A DNA stretch of 36,080 nucleotides from Butyrivibrio sp. (GTDB lineage: Bacteria > Bacillota > Clostridia > Lachnospirales > Lachnospiraceae), in the NCBI GenBank assembly GCA_024697425.1, contig JAILFT010000046.1, forward strand, positions 1 through 36,080, in the 5' to 3' direction. Shown here piece after piece: positions 6,860-18,686 of the stretch. The translations under genes were made by a program, and so were the position numbers. Each line of letters begins with the position of its first letter. Position 1 is the stretch's first letter. A model generated the notes under the pieces. It was not told the DNA's origin. It saw only the letters and a program-made list of their open reading frames with translations, and did no database searches.

Positions 6860-7966
6860 TTACTCCTCAAGGGACTCATAGCTTAAACGTCCCTGTTCCT
6901 CATAGACCTTAATATAACTTTCCTGAACCTCATCGGAAAAATCCTTCACTTCATCCAGAAATTTCTCATAGTTACCCACATTCAGCTCGTTTTTATCCAC
7001 AAGGATTTCATCCAGCATAAGCCGGTTTATTTCCGGAGAAAAATGCAGCGTGTCCATGTAATTATTCAGGTCCGTCACAACCTCTTTTTCCTTCTGGAAG
7101 CAGAAGATCTTCACGTTGTCATATTGCAAAAGAGCCTTTGTCATCTCTTTTTCACAGTAAATAACTGCGTCGGTCTCGCCATTTCTGTAGGTCATATCCC
7201 ACCACAAAAGAGAGTAGGGCGGATAGAAAAAGATAAACTGTGTGTCAGGATGAGCTTTCACCTGCTCTGTCAAAAGAGCTATGTTTGCCTTAAGCTTGTC
7301 GGCATAAGCCGTCTCTTCCAGCATGGGCTTAACCTCATTGGTCCTGAAATACACAGAAAGAGTGCTTTCCTCTCCGAAGGTCTTCCACTGAGCCCAGTTG
7401 TAGGACTGTCCCTCCCTGTAATCTCCCAAAAAGGAACATGCCGCCTCATAGGGAATCTTCTCCAAAAGCACGTCCTTGTTGAACAGGTACTGTACATCAT
7501 TGAAGGGATTCCTGTCATAGAGGTACATGGGACATCCCGTGGATTCAAAGGTGGTCTCGGGATCCGCATAAAGAGAAGACGGGTCAATGTTGTAGAAAAC
7601 ATATTTGATATCATGATCCTCGTAGGCTGCGTCCATTAGATAGCAAAGGTCCGCTGTTGCGCCGTAGGAACGGATTGCCTTAATTGACTTAATGCCATAG
7701 GCCTCGTCATACCAGGCGTTGTCATTGTTCTCCATAACCGAAGAACCCACTAAAAGAGAGTCGTAGTCCAGGTTTCTAAGGCTCCCGATGCACTGATATT
7801 CCTTGTCATTTAAAACCGCCTTCATCCCAAGCCAGGGCTTGTGGTAATGATAGAAGGGGTCGAAAACATAGACGGTTACCCCGATAAGCACAAGTACCAC
7901 TAAAACCGCGCAAAAAATCCGCTTTATGAAATTTGCAGAAGTGTTCTTGTTATCTGCCATAATCAT
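6860..7966 (-). CDS. SGNH/DltD-like membrane-anchored partner of MBOAT acyltransferase
   Basis: A 368-residue protein with one N-terminal membrane segment (residues 14-34) and an extracytoplasmic remainder. LLVGSSVMEN (GSS at 74-76) matches the nucleophile block of SGNH hydrolases, and DTLHFSP near residue 308 supplies the Asp-x-x-His pair. This is the usual companion of AlgI/DltB-type MBOAT proteins (compare AlgJ, DltD), moving acyl groups onto an exported polymer. The MBOAT gene lies immediately upstream, 82 bases away. The ribosome site is weak, and the second ATG (codon 3) is an alternative start. The acceptor is unknown; cell-wall polysaccharide or exopolysaccharide is plausible given murG next door. 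Confidence 0.82.
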   Translation of the reverse strand: MIMADNKNTSANFIKRIFCAVLVVLVLIGVTVYVFDPFYHYHKPWLGMKAVLNDKEYQCIGSLRNLDYDSLLVGSSVMENNDNAWYDEAYGIKSIKAIRSYGATADLCYLMDAAYEDHDIKYVFYNIDPSSLYADPETTFESTGCPMYLYDRNPFNDVQYLFNKDVLLEKIPYEAACSFLGDYREGQSYNWAQWKTFGEESTLSVYFRTNEVKPMLEETAYADKLKANIALLTEQVKAHPDTQFIFFYPPYSLLWWDMTYRNGETDAVIYCEKEMTKALLQYDNVKIFCFQKEKEVVTDLNNYMDTLHFSPEINRLMLDEILVDKNELNVGNYEKFLDEVKDFSDEVQESYIKVYEEQGRLSYESLEE

Positions 7967-8048
7967 CCAATCTTAAAATCTTTATCAGTCTTCACTGTGT
8001 CCGCTGTGGAAAATTAACCGCTGCGCAGCTGATCTTCTAAGCTCGCAC

Positions 8049-9578
8049 TCAGAACTGGAAGTATATGAAAGTACTGACATTGGACAGGGATATAAAGGAC
8101 CACAGGAAAACGATGGCAAGCCCCGCCACTGTCTTTTTGTCAAATTTAGTATTCTCCACAATCTCCGCGGTGTTCCTTCGGGTCATGATAAATCCGCAAA
8201 CCGCAAGTATCACCAGCATTGTAGCCATATATACGATTGTCTCCCCGCCGCTTATGCCCAATTGTGAAAAAAGCTGTCTTGGCAGGTAGTTTTCTGCAAT
8301 CTCCAGCTGTGACGCTGTCCTGTACAAAAATCCCGGATAGGTAAAGAAGAAGAACTGCTTAACCATCTGAATGGCATAGGTCATATCCTGAGACCTGAAG
8401 AAGATCAGGGATATCACAAACATAAGGAAAGTCAGGGCATTTCCCACAAAGCGCGGAACCATGATAAATGGTTTATCCCTGAGGAGATATTTCTTTGCCC
8501 GGCCGGAATTCTCAGTCACGCTTCCCTTAACTCCCACGATTCCCAGGTCGTCCCAGACCACAAGAAGGCCCTGCATCAGCCCCCAGCAGATATAGGTCCA
8601 GCCGGCGCCGTGCCACAGTCCGCTAAGAACGAAGACAATAAGCACATTTACGATGGTGCGTACCTTGCCTTTGCGGCTGCCTCCAAGGGGAATATAGACA
8701 TACTTTATAAAGAACCGGGACAGCGTCATGTGCCATCTCTGCCACAGCTCTTTTGCGGTAGCTGCCTTGTAGGGAGAGTTGAAGTTTGTGGGAAGCCTGA
8801 TTCCAAGCATGAGACTGACACCGTTTGCCATGTCGCAGTAACCGGAAAAGTCCAGGTAGATCTGGAAAGTATAGGAGAGCATCACCACGATCACTGTCAG
8901 GGTATCCATGTAGTAGGTGTAGTGGAATCCGTAGTTAACGGCTGACGAGAGAGTATCCGCCAGGATAACCTTCTTTCCAAGGCCTATGATAAAAGACATA
9001 ACGCCCCTTGCGAAGGTGTCGGAGTCAAAGTGTCTTTTTGTCCTGTCCCTGAACTGATTGATCATCTCCTTATGGAAGGCGATGGGACCCTGGATGAGCT
9101 TTGGAAAATAAGTCATGTAAAGAAGATACTCCGATATCGAATAAGCGGGAGCATCGCCGTTTGCTCTGTCCACGATAAAAGAAATCTGACAAAAGGTAAA
9201 GAAACTGATACCGATAGGCATCAGGATTTCTCTTGCGGTAAGCGTAAGACCGGCCACATGATTTATGTTGTCCACGAAGAATCCAAGATACTTGAAGTAG
9301 AAAAGAAGCGCCAGATTAAAGAGGACGCCGATTACCTTGATGGCTCTTTTCCCACTGTGGGAGGTCTTATCCACCAGCATTCCAAGTCCGTAATTTACTG
9401 CCATGGAAACCAGCAGAATAACAGGGAAAAATGCGCCGAATGTATAATAGTAATACAGTGACATGCCTGTTAGAAACAGGTCAGCCACTGTATATTTTTC
9501 AAATCTGTTTAATATGTACCATCCCGCCAGAAGAGCCGGCAGAAACAGCAATATAAATCTAAAGGAATTAAAACCCAT
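8049..9578 (-). CDS. MBOAT-family membrane O-acyltransferase (AlgI/DltB type)
   Basis: A 509-residue polytopic membrane protein. It has the AlgI/PatA signature with the invariant His323 in SGLWHGAGWTYICWG and a second conserved His283 in LWQRWHMTLSRFF. Other landmarks are YFPKLIQGPIAF, DFSGYCDMANG and the VYIPLGGSRKG loop. Members transfer acetyl or other acyl groups from the cytoplasm through a membrane tunnel to an extracellular acceptor with an SGNH partner. That partner is the next gene. An AGGAAAT ribosome site precedes the ATG. The preceding hydrolase gene ends 11 bases upstream, suggesting one transcript. Confidence 0.93.
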   Translation of the reverse strand: MGFNSFRFILLFLPALLAGWYILNRFEKYTVADLFLTGMSLYYYYTFGAFFPVILLVSMAVNYGLGMLVDKTSHSGKRAIKVIGVLFNLALLFYFKYLGFFVDNINHVAGLTLTAREILMPIGISFFTFCQISFIVDRANGDAPAYSISEYLLYMTYFPKLIQGPIAFHKEMINQFRDRTKRHFDSDTFARGVMSFIIGLGKKVILADTLSSAVNYGFHYTYYMDTLTVIVVMLSYTFQIYLDFSGYCDMANGVSLMLGIRLPTNFNSPYKAATAKELWQRWHMTLSRFFIKYVYIPLGGSRKGKVRTIVNVLIVFVLSGLWHGAGWTYICWGLMQGLLVVWDDLGIVGVKGSVTENSGRAKKYLLRDKPFIMVPRFVGNALTFLMFVISLIFFRSQDMTYAIQMVKQFFFFTYPGFLYRTASQLEIAENYLPRQLFSQLGISGGETIVYMATMLVILAVCGFIMTRRNTAEIVENTKFDKKTVAGLAIVFLWSFISLSNVSTFIYFQF

Positions 9579-9589
9579 ATTTCCTATCC

Positions 9590-10513
9590 TTAAAAGGCAT
9601 ATTTAGCAAGGAATCCGTCTACCTTGTTCCAGTAATTCTCAGGATCCTTAACGACTCCCTCGATATGATTGGCCCCAAGGATCATGCAGTACTGCTTGGG
9701 ACAGGCGGCTGCTTCATAGAGCCTTGAGCACATCTGCGGATTGATGAAGGTGTCCTCGTCGCCGTGTGTAAACAAAGTGGGGGTCTTGGACCTTGCCACC
9801 GCCTTAAGGCAGTTTACATCATTGATATCAAATCCGGACCTGAGCAGAATGATCCCTCTTGATATGGCAAGCGCCAGTGAAATCGGGATCAGAGCCTTGG
9901 ACAGGATTCTGTAAGCCGCAGCAAACTCAGCTCTTAATGTGGTAAAAGAGCTATCGGCAATTGCGGCCTTAACGTTATCCGGAAGTTTAGCCCCTGTTGT
10001 CATAAGGGTTGTGGCAGCACCCATGGACACTCCGTGGAGAATGATCTCTGCCTTTGGATCAACGGTTATAAGATAATCGATCCAGCTCATGATGTCCATG
10101 CTGTCATCAAGGCCGTAACCTATATAATCGCCCTCGCTCTTTCCAAAACCGCGAAGGTCGGGAAGCAGGCAGTTAACGCCTCTTTCCAGATAATGACGCG
10201 CGTAAATACCGCAATATTCGCTGTTGGTCCAGATTCCGTGAATGAGTATGGCATACTTGTGGCTGTCTGAACTTGCAGGAATATAGTTGGCATGGAGCCT
10301 GAGCTCATCAAAGGACTCGATAAAAATGTCTTCCCTTTTCTTGTGCTCTCTGACAAAAGCCCTTCCCATGGTGATCTGAGAATCAAAATCATCCTTTTCG
10401 GGGTTCTCGTGAGGCACTGATGAGAGCTTGTATATATAGTCGGCTGCAGCGTACACACCACCGATAAGTGCGGCTACAGCTGAAATTGTCAGAAGTGTTT
10501 TCTTTTTAATCAT
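9590..10513 (-). CDS. Alpha/beta hydrolase with N-terminal membrane anchor
   Basis: A 307-residue protein starting with a Lys-rich stretch and a hydrophobic helix (about 7-27), so likely membrane-anchored or exported. The fold is clear: oxyanion region LIHGIWTNSEY, the nucleophile elbow HGVSMG (Ser163), the acid Asp in FTHGDEDTFINP and the His in GANHIEGV complete the triad. LRGFGKSEGDY is a typical strand/loop of this hydrolase group (BAAT/YqkD-like). The substrate is unknown; an esterase or peptidase role is possible. It sits between xth (16-base gap) and the MBOAT gene (11-base gap), so an ester-processing role linked to acylation is a contextual guess only. Confidence 0.87.
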   Translation of the reverse strand: MIKKKTLLTISAVAALIGGVYAAADYIYKLSSVPHENPEKDDFDSQITMGRAFVREHKKREDIFIESFDELRLHANYIPASSDSHKYAILIHGIWTNSEYCGIYARHYLERGVNCLLPDLRGFGKSEGDYIGYGLDDSMDIMSWIDYLITVDPKAEIILHGVSMGAATTLMTTGAKLPDNVKAAIADSSFTTLRAEFAAAYRILSKALIPISLALAISRGIILLRSGFDINDVNCLKAVARSKTPTLFTHGDEDTFINPQMCSRLYEAAACPKQYCMILGANHIEGVVKDPENYWNKVDGFLAKYAF

Positions 10514-10529
10514 CGGGAATTCCTCTAAC

Positions 10530-11291
10530 TTATTTCAAAATCAGGCCAACAGGGCAGTGGTCGGACCCAAGAGCATCTGCATAAATCTTCGCATCCTCGA
10601 TCCTGGGCAAAAGAGATTCCGACACCACAAAGTAATCGATACGCCATCCTGCGTTCTTGGCCCTTGAGTTAAACCTGTAGGACCACCAGGAATAAGCACC
10701 TTCAAGATCAGGATAAAAGTGTCTGAAGGTATCAACAAGACCGGAGGAGACTACATTGTCGAATTTAGCGCGCTCCTCATCTGTAAATCCCGCATGTCCT
10801 CTGTTGGGTTTGGGATTTTTAAGGTCGATCTCCTTGTGGGCTACATTGAGATCTCCGCAGTAGATCACCGGCTTTTTTTCCTCAAGTTTCTTGATAAATG
10901 CAAGGAAATCATCCTCCCAGTGCTGACGATACTCAAGTCTTGAAAGGTCCTCCTTGGCATTGGGAACATATACAGTGACGAGGTAATAATCAGGGTACTC
11001 TGCGGTGATGACCCTTCCCTCGTGGTCGTGCTCATCTATTCCCATTCCGTAAGATACAGAAACAGGCTTTTCTTTGGTAAATATAGCTGTTCCGGAATAT
11101 CCCTTCTTATCTGCATAATTCCAGAATTCTTCATAGCCGGGAAGGTCCATGGTGATCTGACCCTCCTGAAGCTTGGTCTCCTGAAGACAAATAACATCAG
11201 GGTTTTCCTTATTCATGAACTCATCAAAACAGCCTTTTGATACGCAGGCTCTGAGTCCGTTTACATTCCATGATACAAGCTTTTTTCCCAT
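10530..11291 (-). CDS. xth: Exodeoxyribonuclease III / AP endonuclease
   Basis: A 253-residue protein with the full endonuclease/exonuclease/phosphatase motif set: [13 protein letters not shown] (metal-binding Glu38), [19 protein letters not shown] (catalytic Asp and Asn), NAGWRIDYF and GSDHCPV (catalytic Asp-His). It cleaves DNA at abasic sites and removes blocked 3' ends in base-excision repair. Length is normal. It is separated from the upstream GGDEF gene by 6 bases. The Clostridia copy is usually annotated as exoA or xth; I use xth. Confidence 0.95.
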   Translation of the reverse strand: MGKKLVSWNVNGLRACVSKGCFDEFMNKENPDVICLQETKLQEGQITMDLPGYEEFWNYADKKGYSGTAIFTKEKPVSVSYGMGIDEHDHEGRVITAEYPDYYLVTVYVPNAKEDLSRLEYRQHWEDDFLAFIKKLEEKKPVIYCGDLNVAHKEIDLKNPKPNRGHAGFTDEERAKFDNVVSSGLVDTFRHFYPDLEGAYSWWSYRFNSRAKNAGWRIDYFVVSESLLPRIEDAKIYADALGSDHCPVGLILK

Positions 11292-11297
11292 AATCTA

Positions 11298-12755
11298 TCA
11301 CAAATTTCCTTTGATTCTCTGGAGGTTTTCGTCAGTTTCCTTCAGCATCTCGCGAAGGGACAGATTTTCATCGTGGCCGAATTCGCAGATGGAGTACTGA
11401 AGATGATTGATATATCTGTTTGATTCCGCAAGAAGTCTGGCATTCTGATTGGACATCTCCTGGCGGAGAGTCTCGGCCTTTCCGTCATCATCAGTGATAA
11501 CAAGAACAGCAAACTCATCGCCTCTGATCCTGCCGTAAATACAGCCGGAGAATACTTCCTCAAGAATTCCCGCAATTTTCTTAACAGCTCTGTCACCTTC
11601 CTCATGGCCGTACATATCGTTGATCCTCTTTAAGGATTCCATGTGGATATAGGCAACCACTGCATTTGTGCCGGGTTCAAACTTTTCCTTGAGAAGGTCA
11701 TAGGCCTTGGCAAAGAAACCTCTTCTGTTAAGACCACCCGTTAAGTAGTCCTGATCTCCGATGTGATCAAGAACGGAGTCGTCTCTTGCAAGCTCTTCCT
11801 GAACTTCATAGAGCTCTTCCAGGGTCTTATCCAGAGACTTCTCAAGATAGGAGAGTCTTGAAATACCTGTGGCAAGGCTTGTCACACTGTCAAAGTAGTA
11901 ATCGATCAAAAAGCCCGGTGTAAATTCGGATACAAGAACTCCAAGCTGATAATCGCCCACGAAAAGTGTTCCCATAATGAGAATCTTAGAGGAGTCTTTG
12001 GTAAAATTGGAGATGATCTTGCCTGTATCCACAGACATACTCTCACTTCCAAACTCCATCTCCCTGCCGTTTATGACAACACTCTTCATGTTGATCTCGG
12101 CAGGCCTCTCCCAGGGATACTTAAGAGTATTTCTTGCCTTTTTGTTGTAGGTGAAAACACCGCAGTTGTTTATTCCGTAATCAATAGCCAGCTTTGTAAA
12201 TTCTTCGTAGGCCTTCTCAGAGTCATACTTCCGATGAAGAAGACGGCTTCCCAGCTGGGAAAGGATGCGGATTGCTTCCTGATCTGAAACTTCCACATAG
12301 GAAAACTGCTTCTGTGATTCAGCCGGAGGAATAACCTGGTTCTTTACATAGAAAGCTGCATCGCATACAGCCTCATAGCCAAGCTGCTCATACTTATAAT
12401 TCTCGGACTGCACAGGATTTACATTGGGAAATCCTTCCTGCTCAGTCAAGGTGATGACAGGAATATTCTCATATTTTTTGAGAAAAGCTTCTTTTTTGAG
12501 AATGGTGGTTTTTGAACCGATTCTCTCAGCATCTACGATAAGAGCATCAAAATCGGAGCTGTTAGCATACTCAAATACCGCGGACTGCTGGAGGACAAAA
12601 TCCTTGTCCTCTACATCCGAGTTGTCTCCCACAAGATACTTACCGGGCATGATCACAAGGGTCACGTCCTTATCTTTGGCAGCCTGACATGCGCCGATAC
12701 AAATTTTCTTAACTTCCCTGTCTTCCAGTTCTGATACTAACAGTCCGATGTTCAT
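11298..12755 (-). CDS. Degenerate GGDEF protein with LacI-like sensor domain
   Basis: A 485-residue cytoplasmic protein. Residues 1-150 resemble a LacI-type ligand-binding subdomain (MNIGLLVSELED, DFDALIVDAERIG, IPVITLTEQ), and the middle is a sensor-like region. The C-terminal GGDEF domain (about 330-485) begins DQDYLTGGLNRRGFF. Its signature is RGDEF (411-415) and the metal-binding Asp is replaced by His (YIHMESLKRIND where the paralogue has ADLNGLKQIND). With two core positions lost it is probably not an active cyclase, but may bind GTP or c-di-GMP as a receptor or regulator. It is 10 bases downstream of gyrA and shares domain order with the active cyclase encoded 6 kb downstream. Confidence 0.86.
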   Translation of the reverse strand: MNIGLLVSELEDREVKKICIGACQAAKDKDVTLVIMPGKYLVGDNSDVEDKDFVLQQSAVFEYANSSDFDALIVDAERIGSKTTILKKEAFLKKYENIPVITLTEQEGFPNVNPVQSENYKYEQLGYEAVCDAAFYVKNQVIPPAESQKQFSYVEVSDQEAIRILSQLGSRLLHRKYDSEKAYEEFTKLAIDYGINNCGVFTYNKKARNTLKYPWERPAEINMKSVVINGREMEFGSESMSVDTGKIISNFTKDSSKILIMGTLFVGDYQLGVLVSEFTPGFLIDYYFDSVTSLATGISRLSYLEKSLDKTLEELYEVQEELARDDSVLDHIGDQDYLTGGLNRRGFFAKAYDLLKEKFEPGTNAVVAYIHMESLKRINDMYGHEEGDRAVKKIAGILEEVFSGCIYGRIRGDEFAVLVITDDDGKAETLRQEMSNQNARLLAESNRYINHLQYSICEFGHDENLSLREMLKETDENLQRIKGNL

Positions 12756-12765
12756 AGGCCCCTCA

Positions 12766-15315
12766 TTATTCCTCTACATCTTCACTAACGTCGTCTATGT
12801 TGTCGATCTCGTGATCTCCGTCGGAAATCTTCTCACGTACCTTTGCAATCTTGGCTACTGTTACGCCCTTATCAAGATTGATCATCTTAACTCCGGAGGT
12901 AACTCTGCCATGAACGGAAATATCTGTCATTCTGAGCTGTATGATGGTTCCCGCATTGGTGATCATCATGATCTCATTGTCATCGTTTACAGCCTTTACT
13001 CCGATGACACTTCCTGTCTTCTCAGTAATCTTGTAGCACTTAACACCCTTACCGCCTCTGAACTGAGAGTGGAATTCTTCAAGAGTGGTTCTCTTTCCGT
13101 AACCGTTCTCGGATACTATGAGAAGTGAATCTCCCTGAGTGTCTATCTGCATTCCGACAATCTCATCGGTATCATCAAGCATCATTCCGCGAACACCGAT
13201 GGAGGATCTTCCTGTTGAACGAACATCCTTCTCATCGAAGTGGATGCACATTCCGTTCTTGGTAACAAGGAATATCTCTGATGTCTTCTTGACTGTCTTA
13301 ACCTCAATAAGCTCGTCGTCATCGCGAAGGCTGATAGCTGCAAGTCCTGTCTTTCTCACATTTGAGAAATCAGTGATGGGAGTCTTCTTAACGGTACCTT
13401 TCTTGGTTACCATAAACAGGCTCTTATCATCATCTTCAAAGCCCTGTACCGGGATCATAGCTGATATCTTTTCCCCGGGTGCCAGCTGAAGAAGATTAAC
13501 TATAGCCATTCCTCTTGAGGTTCTTGATGCCTCAGGAATCTGATAAGCCTTAAGTCTGTAAACCCTTCCCGTATTGGTAAAGAACATCACGTAGTTGTGT
13601 GTGGTGGTCATAAGGATATCTTCCACAAAGTCGTTCTCAATTGTGGTGATTCCCTTGATTCCCTTACCTCCACGGTTCTGGGATTTAAAGTTATCGATGG
13701 ACATTCTCTTGATATATCCAAGGTTTGTCATGGCGATAACTGTATTAACATTGGGGATGAGGTCCTCTGTGTCAATATCGGAATCATCATGACCAATCTG
13801 AGACTTTCTGTCATCGCCGTACTTGTCGGCAATTTCCGTGATCTCTGTCTTGATAACTCCAAGAAGAACCTTCTTATCTGCAAGGATTGCCTTTAACTCC
13901 TCAATTCTCTTTAAGAGTTCTGCGTGCTCCTGCTCAAGCTTGTCTCTTTCCAAGCCTGTCAGAGTGCGCAGTCTCATATCAACGATGGCCTGTGCCTGAA
14001 GATCAGAGAGACCGAAGCGGCTCATCAACTGCTCTTTGGCAATGGCTACCGTTTCACTTCCTCTGATGATCTTGATCACTTCATCGATGTTATCCAGCGC
14101 GATGAGCAGACCTTCTAAGATATGATTTCTCTCCTCAGCTTTCTTTAAGTCGAACTGAGTCCTTCTGGTAACAACCTCTTCCTGATGCTTGATATAGTGA
14201 GTAAGCATCTCTGTAAGGCTCATGACCTTAGGCTGATTATTTACAAGAGCCAGCATGATGATTCCGAAGGAATCCTGCATCTGAGTATGCTTATAGAGCT
14301 TATTGAGCATGATGTTAGGGTTAACATCAGCGCGCAGCTCAATTACAACACGCATACCTTCTCTGTCTGATTCATCACGAAGGGCAGTAATACCGTCGAG
14401 CTTTTTAAGCTTAACCAGCTCAGCGATTTTGGAAATCATGTTAGCTTTATTTACAAGATAGGGCAGTTCTGTAACAACAATCCTGTTCTTGCCGTTATTC
14501 ATGGGTTCAATATCTGTGACAGCCCTTACGATAACCTTACCTCTTCCGGTTCTGTAAGCTTCCTCGGCACCTCTTGTTCCGAGAATGATTCCGCCGGTAG
14601 GGAAGTCAGGAGCTTTTACGATATCAATGATCTCATCTATCTCTGTATCCCTGTCCTCAAGGATCTTGTTGTCTATCATTTTAACAACGGCTCTTACAAC
14701 CTCCCTTAAGTTGTGAGGGGGGATATTAGTAGCCATACCTACAGCAATACCGGTGGTTCCGTTTACCAGAAGGTTAGGAAATCTGCTGGGGAGAACCGAA
14801 GGCTCTTTTTCCGTCTCATCGAAGTTAGGAGTGAAATCAACAGTATCCTTGTTGATATCTGCAATCATCTCCATGGAGATTTTTGTGAGCCTTGCCTCTG
14901 TATATCGCATGGCAGCTGCGCCGTCGCCATCCACTGAACCGAAGTTTCCGTGACCGTCAACCAGGCAGTATCTCATGGACCAGGGCTGAGCCATATTTAC
15001 CAAAGATCCGTAGATGGAGCTGTCACCGTGAGGGTGATATTTACCCATGGTGTCACCGACGATACGGGCACATTTACGGTGCGGCTTGTCGGGACCATTG
15101 TTGAGTTCTACCATGGAATAAAGAATTCTTCTCTGAACCGGCTTAAGTCCGTCCCTTACATCAGGAAGAGCACGGGAAGCGATAACGCTCATGGCGTAGT
15201 CTATATAGTCGGATTCCATGGTCTTTTGAAGATCCACTTCCTTGATTCTGTCGGTAATGGTCTTCTCGTAGCCCTCCTCCGGCATTTCATTGTTGTTGTT
15301 CTTGTTATCAGGCAT
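12766..15315 (-). CDS. gyrA: DNA gyrase subunit A
   Basis: 849 residues from the ATG at 15315 ([10 protein letters not shown]), which has an AGAGGAA ribosome site; a frame extending to 15378 adds 21 unlikely residues. Landmarks are [12 protein letters not shown], the catalytic Tyr138 in AAAMRYTEA and the GyrA box variant QNRGGKG near the start of the C-terminal beta-pinwheel, which repeats GKGVK- and TKxGxxK-type blades. It introduces negative supercoils with GyrB. In the quinolone region [15 protein letters not shown] keeps Ser99 (E. coli Ser83) but has Gly103 at the E. coli Asp87 position and Asn107 at Arg91. An acidic tail ends the protein. It lies 84 bases after gyrB. Confidence 0.98.
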   Translation of the reverse strand: MPDNKNNNNEMPEEGYEKTITDRIKEVDLQKTMESDYIDYAMSVIASRALPDVRDGLKPVQRRILYSMVELNNGPDKPHRKCARIVGDTMGKYHPHGDSSIYGSLVNMAQPWSMRYCLVDGHGNFGSVDGDGAAAMRYTEARLTKISMEMIADINKDTVDFTPNFDETEKEPSVLPSRFPNLLVNGTTGIAVGMATNIPPHNLREVVRAVVKMIDNKILEDRDTEIDEIIDIVKAPDFPTGGIILGTRGAEEAYRTGRGKVIVRAVTDIEPMNNGKNRIVVTELPYLVNKANMISKIAELVKLKKLDGITALRDESDREGMRVVIELRADVNPNIMLNKLYKHTQMQDSFGIIMLALVNNQPKVMSLTEMLTHYIKHQEEVVTRRTQFDLKKAEERNHILEGLLIALDNIDEVIKIIRGSETVAIAKEQLMSRFGLSDLQAQAIVDMRLRTLTGLERDKLEQEHAELLKRIEELKAILADKKVLLGVIKTEITEIADKYGDDRKSQIGHDDSDIDTEDLIPNVNTVIAMTNLGYIKRMSIDNFKSQNRGGKGIKGITTIENDFVEDILMTTTHNYVMFFTNTGRVYRLKAYQIPEASRTSRGMAIVNLLQLAPGEKISAMIPVQGFEDDDKSLFMVTKKGTVKKTPITDFSNVRKTGLAAISLRDDDELIEVKTVKKTSEIFLVTKNGMCIHFDEKDVRSTGRSSIGVRGMMLDDTDEIVGMQIDTQGDSLLIVSENGYGKRTTLEEFHSQFRGGKGVKCYKITEKTGSVIGVKAVNDDNEIMMITNAGTIIQLRMTDISVHGRVTSGVKMINLDKGVTVAKIAKVREKISDGDHEIDNIDDVSEDVEE

Positions 15316-15399
15316 TTTTATTCCTCTCAGTATTTTGGATATATACGGATTGCTTCGCTTTTGCAATCCTTTGCCCATTCAAAAATCGACATACTAATT

Positions 15400-17340
<1,941 letters not shown>

Positions 17341-17347
17341 TCACTCC

Positions 17348-18463
17348 TTAGTTCTCGCTGCTTACTGTTCCATCAGTAACTTTAAACAGCTTATCTATTT
17401 CAAATCTGTTATTTACAAATTCATCAAGACCGGTACAGGTTATTATGGTCTGTATATCTCCGATGGTATTGAGAAGATAATTCTGTCTGCTGCTGTCCAG
17501 TTCTGACAAAACATCATCCAGAAGAAGTACCGGGTTTTCCTTCTTAGCTCTTTTTACAATTTCTATCTCTGCCAGTTTGAGGGAGAGTGATGCGGTTCTT
17601 TGCTGTCCCTGGGATCCGAATTTTCTTATGTCAATTTCATGATTGTCGCTTCCGGATTCAGTTTTTTTACATACAACAAAAGAGAAGTCATCCTTATGAG
17701 GACCGATAGTGGTCTGCTTAAGGATCATATCCTTCTTTCTGGCTGATGAAAGTTTCTTTTCAAATTCAAGTGCAGACACATTAGGCTCATAGAAAACAGA
17801 CAGTATCTCTTTGCCACCTGTCAGTTTCTCATGTATGGGACTAATGATTTCATTAAGCTCTCTGATAAATTTTTCTCTGGCTTTGATTATGACGGATCCG
17901 TATTCGCACAGCTGCTTGTCCTGAACATCCAAAAGAACGCTGTTTTCAGGGTGCTCAAAAAGATCCTTAAGAACCTTATTTCTTTCGACTACAAGCTTGT
18001 TATACTTAGAAAGACTGTTTAGATATATCTGATCCAGCTGGCACAGTTCCATATCCATGAATCTGCGCCTCTCTGAAGGACCGTTTTTGATGATACTAAG
18101 ATCTTCCGGTGAAAAAAATACTACGTTGAGTTTACCTATAAGGTCAGAAGCCTTCCTGACTTTCTGACCGTCTATCGCAATTCCCTTGGATCTGCTGCTG
18201 CGAAGGTGCATATCCACCCTGTACTGAGCTCCATCTTTTTCAAGGATCGTTCTTATATGTGCTTCTTCCTTGCCAAATCTTATGATTTCCTTGTCTTTGC
18301 TGCCTTTATGGGACTTTGTGGTAGCAGAGACGAAGATAGCCTCAAGAATATTGGTCTTCCCCTGAGCGTTATCACCATAAAGAATATTGGTTCCGCTGCT
18401 GAAATCTATCTTGAGGTTTTCATAATTTCTAAAATCCGCAAGCTCTAACGACTTAATTATCAT
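17348..18463 (-). CDS. recF: DNA replication and repair protein RecF
   Basis: A 371-residue SMC-like ATPase. Walker A is GDNAQGKTN (30-38), the signature region is GSQGQQRTASLSLKLAE and Walker B is PVLLLDDVLSELD. The N-terminus (IIKSLELADFRNYENLKIDF) is typical. RecF binds gapped DNA and helps load RecA during recombinational repair at stalled forks. Its ATG overlaps the stop of the upstream S4-domain gene (ATGA), so the two are translationally coupled. Confidence 0.97.
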   Translation of the reverse strand: MIIKSLELADFRNYENLKIDFSSGTNILYGDNAQGKTNILEAIFVSATTKSHKGSKDKEIIRFGKEEAHIRTILEKDGAQYRVDMHLRSSRSKGIAIDGQKVRKASDLIGKLNVVFFSPEDLSIIKNGPSERRRFMDMELCQLDQIYLNSLSKYNKLVVERNKVLKDLFEHPENSVLLDVQDKQLCEYGSVIIKAREKFIRELNEIISPIHEKLTGGKEILSVFYEPNVSALEFEKKLSSARKKDMILKQTTIGPHKDDFSFVVCKKTESGSDNHEIDIRKFGSQGQQRTASLSLKLAEIEIVKRAKKENPVLLLDDVLSELDSSRQNYLLNTIGDIQTIITCTGLDEFVNNRFEIDKLFKVTDGTVSSEN

Positions 18464-18675
18464 TTCTCTACTTTTACCTGTACGCCGTCGTACTCAAAGA
18501 TGTCGCCTTCGTAAAGCTTACGGCCTCTTCTTTCTTCTACTTCTCCGTTGACCTTAACAAGACCGGCAAGAATGTCGTTCTTGGCTTCAACGCCGGAACC
18601 TTCAAGACCGGCTTTCTTAAGGGCCTGTCCAAGTTTTATAAATTCATCTGTTTCTCTAAGCTTTATTGTTTCCAT
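18460..18675 (-). CDS. yaaA: S4-domain RNA-binding protein (YaaA-type)
   Basis: A 71-residue single S4 domain (IKLGQALKKAGLEGSGVEAK, LVKVNGEVEERRGRKLYEGD). It sits between dnaN and recF as in most Firmicutes, with an 11-base gap to dnaN and a 4-base overlap with recF. Related stand-alone S4 proteins bind structured RNA such as 23S rRNA; the exact role of this member is poorly known. Confidence 0.93.
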   Translation of the reverse strand: METIKLRETDEFIKLGQALKKAGLEGSGVEAKNDILAGLVKVNGEVEERRGRKLYEGDIFEYDGVQVKVEK

Positions 18676-18686
18676 TTGGTAAATCC

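Noticed and set aside
15316-15378. Extended gyrA start at 15378
   Set aside because: The extra 21 residues do not resemble GyrA and the ATG at 15315 has a good ribosome site.
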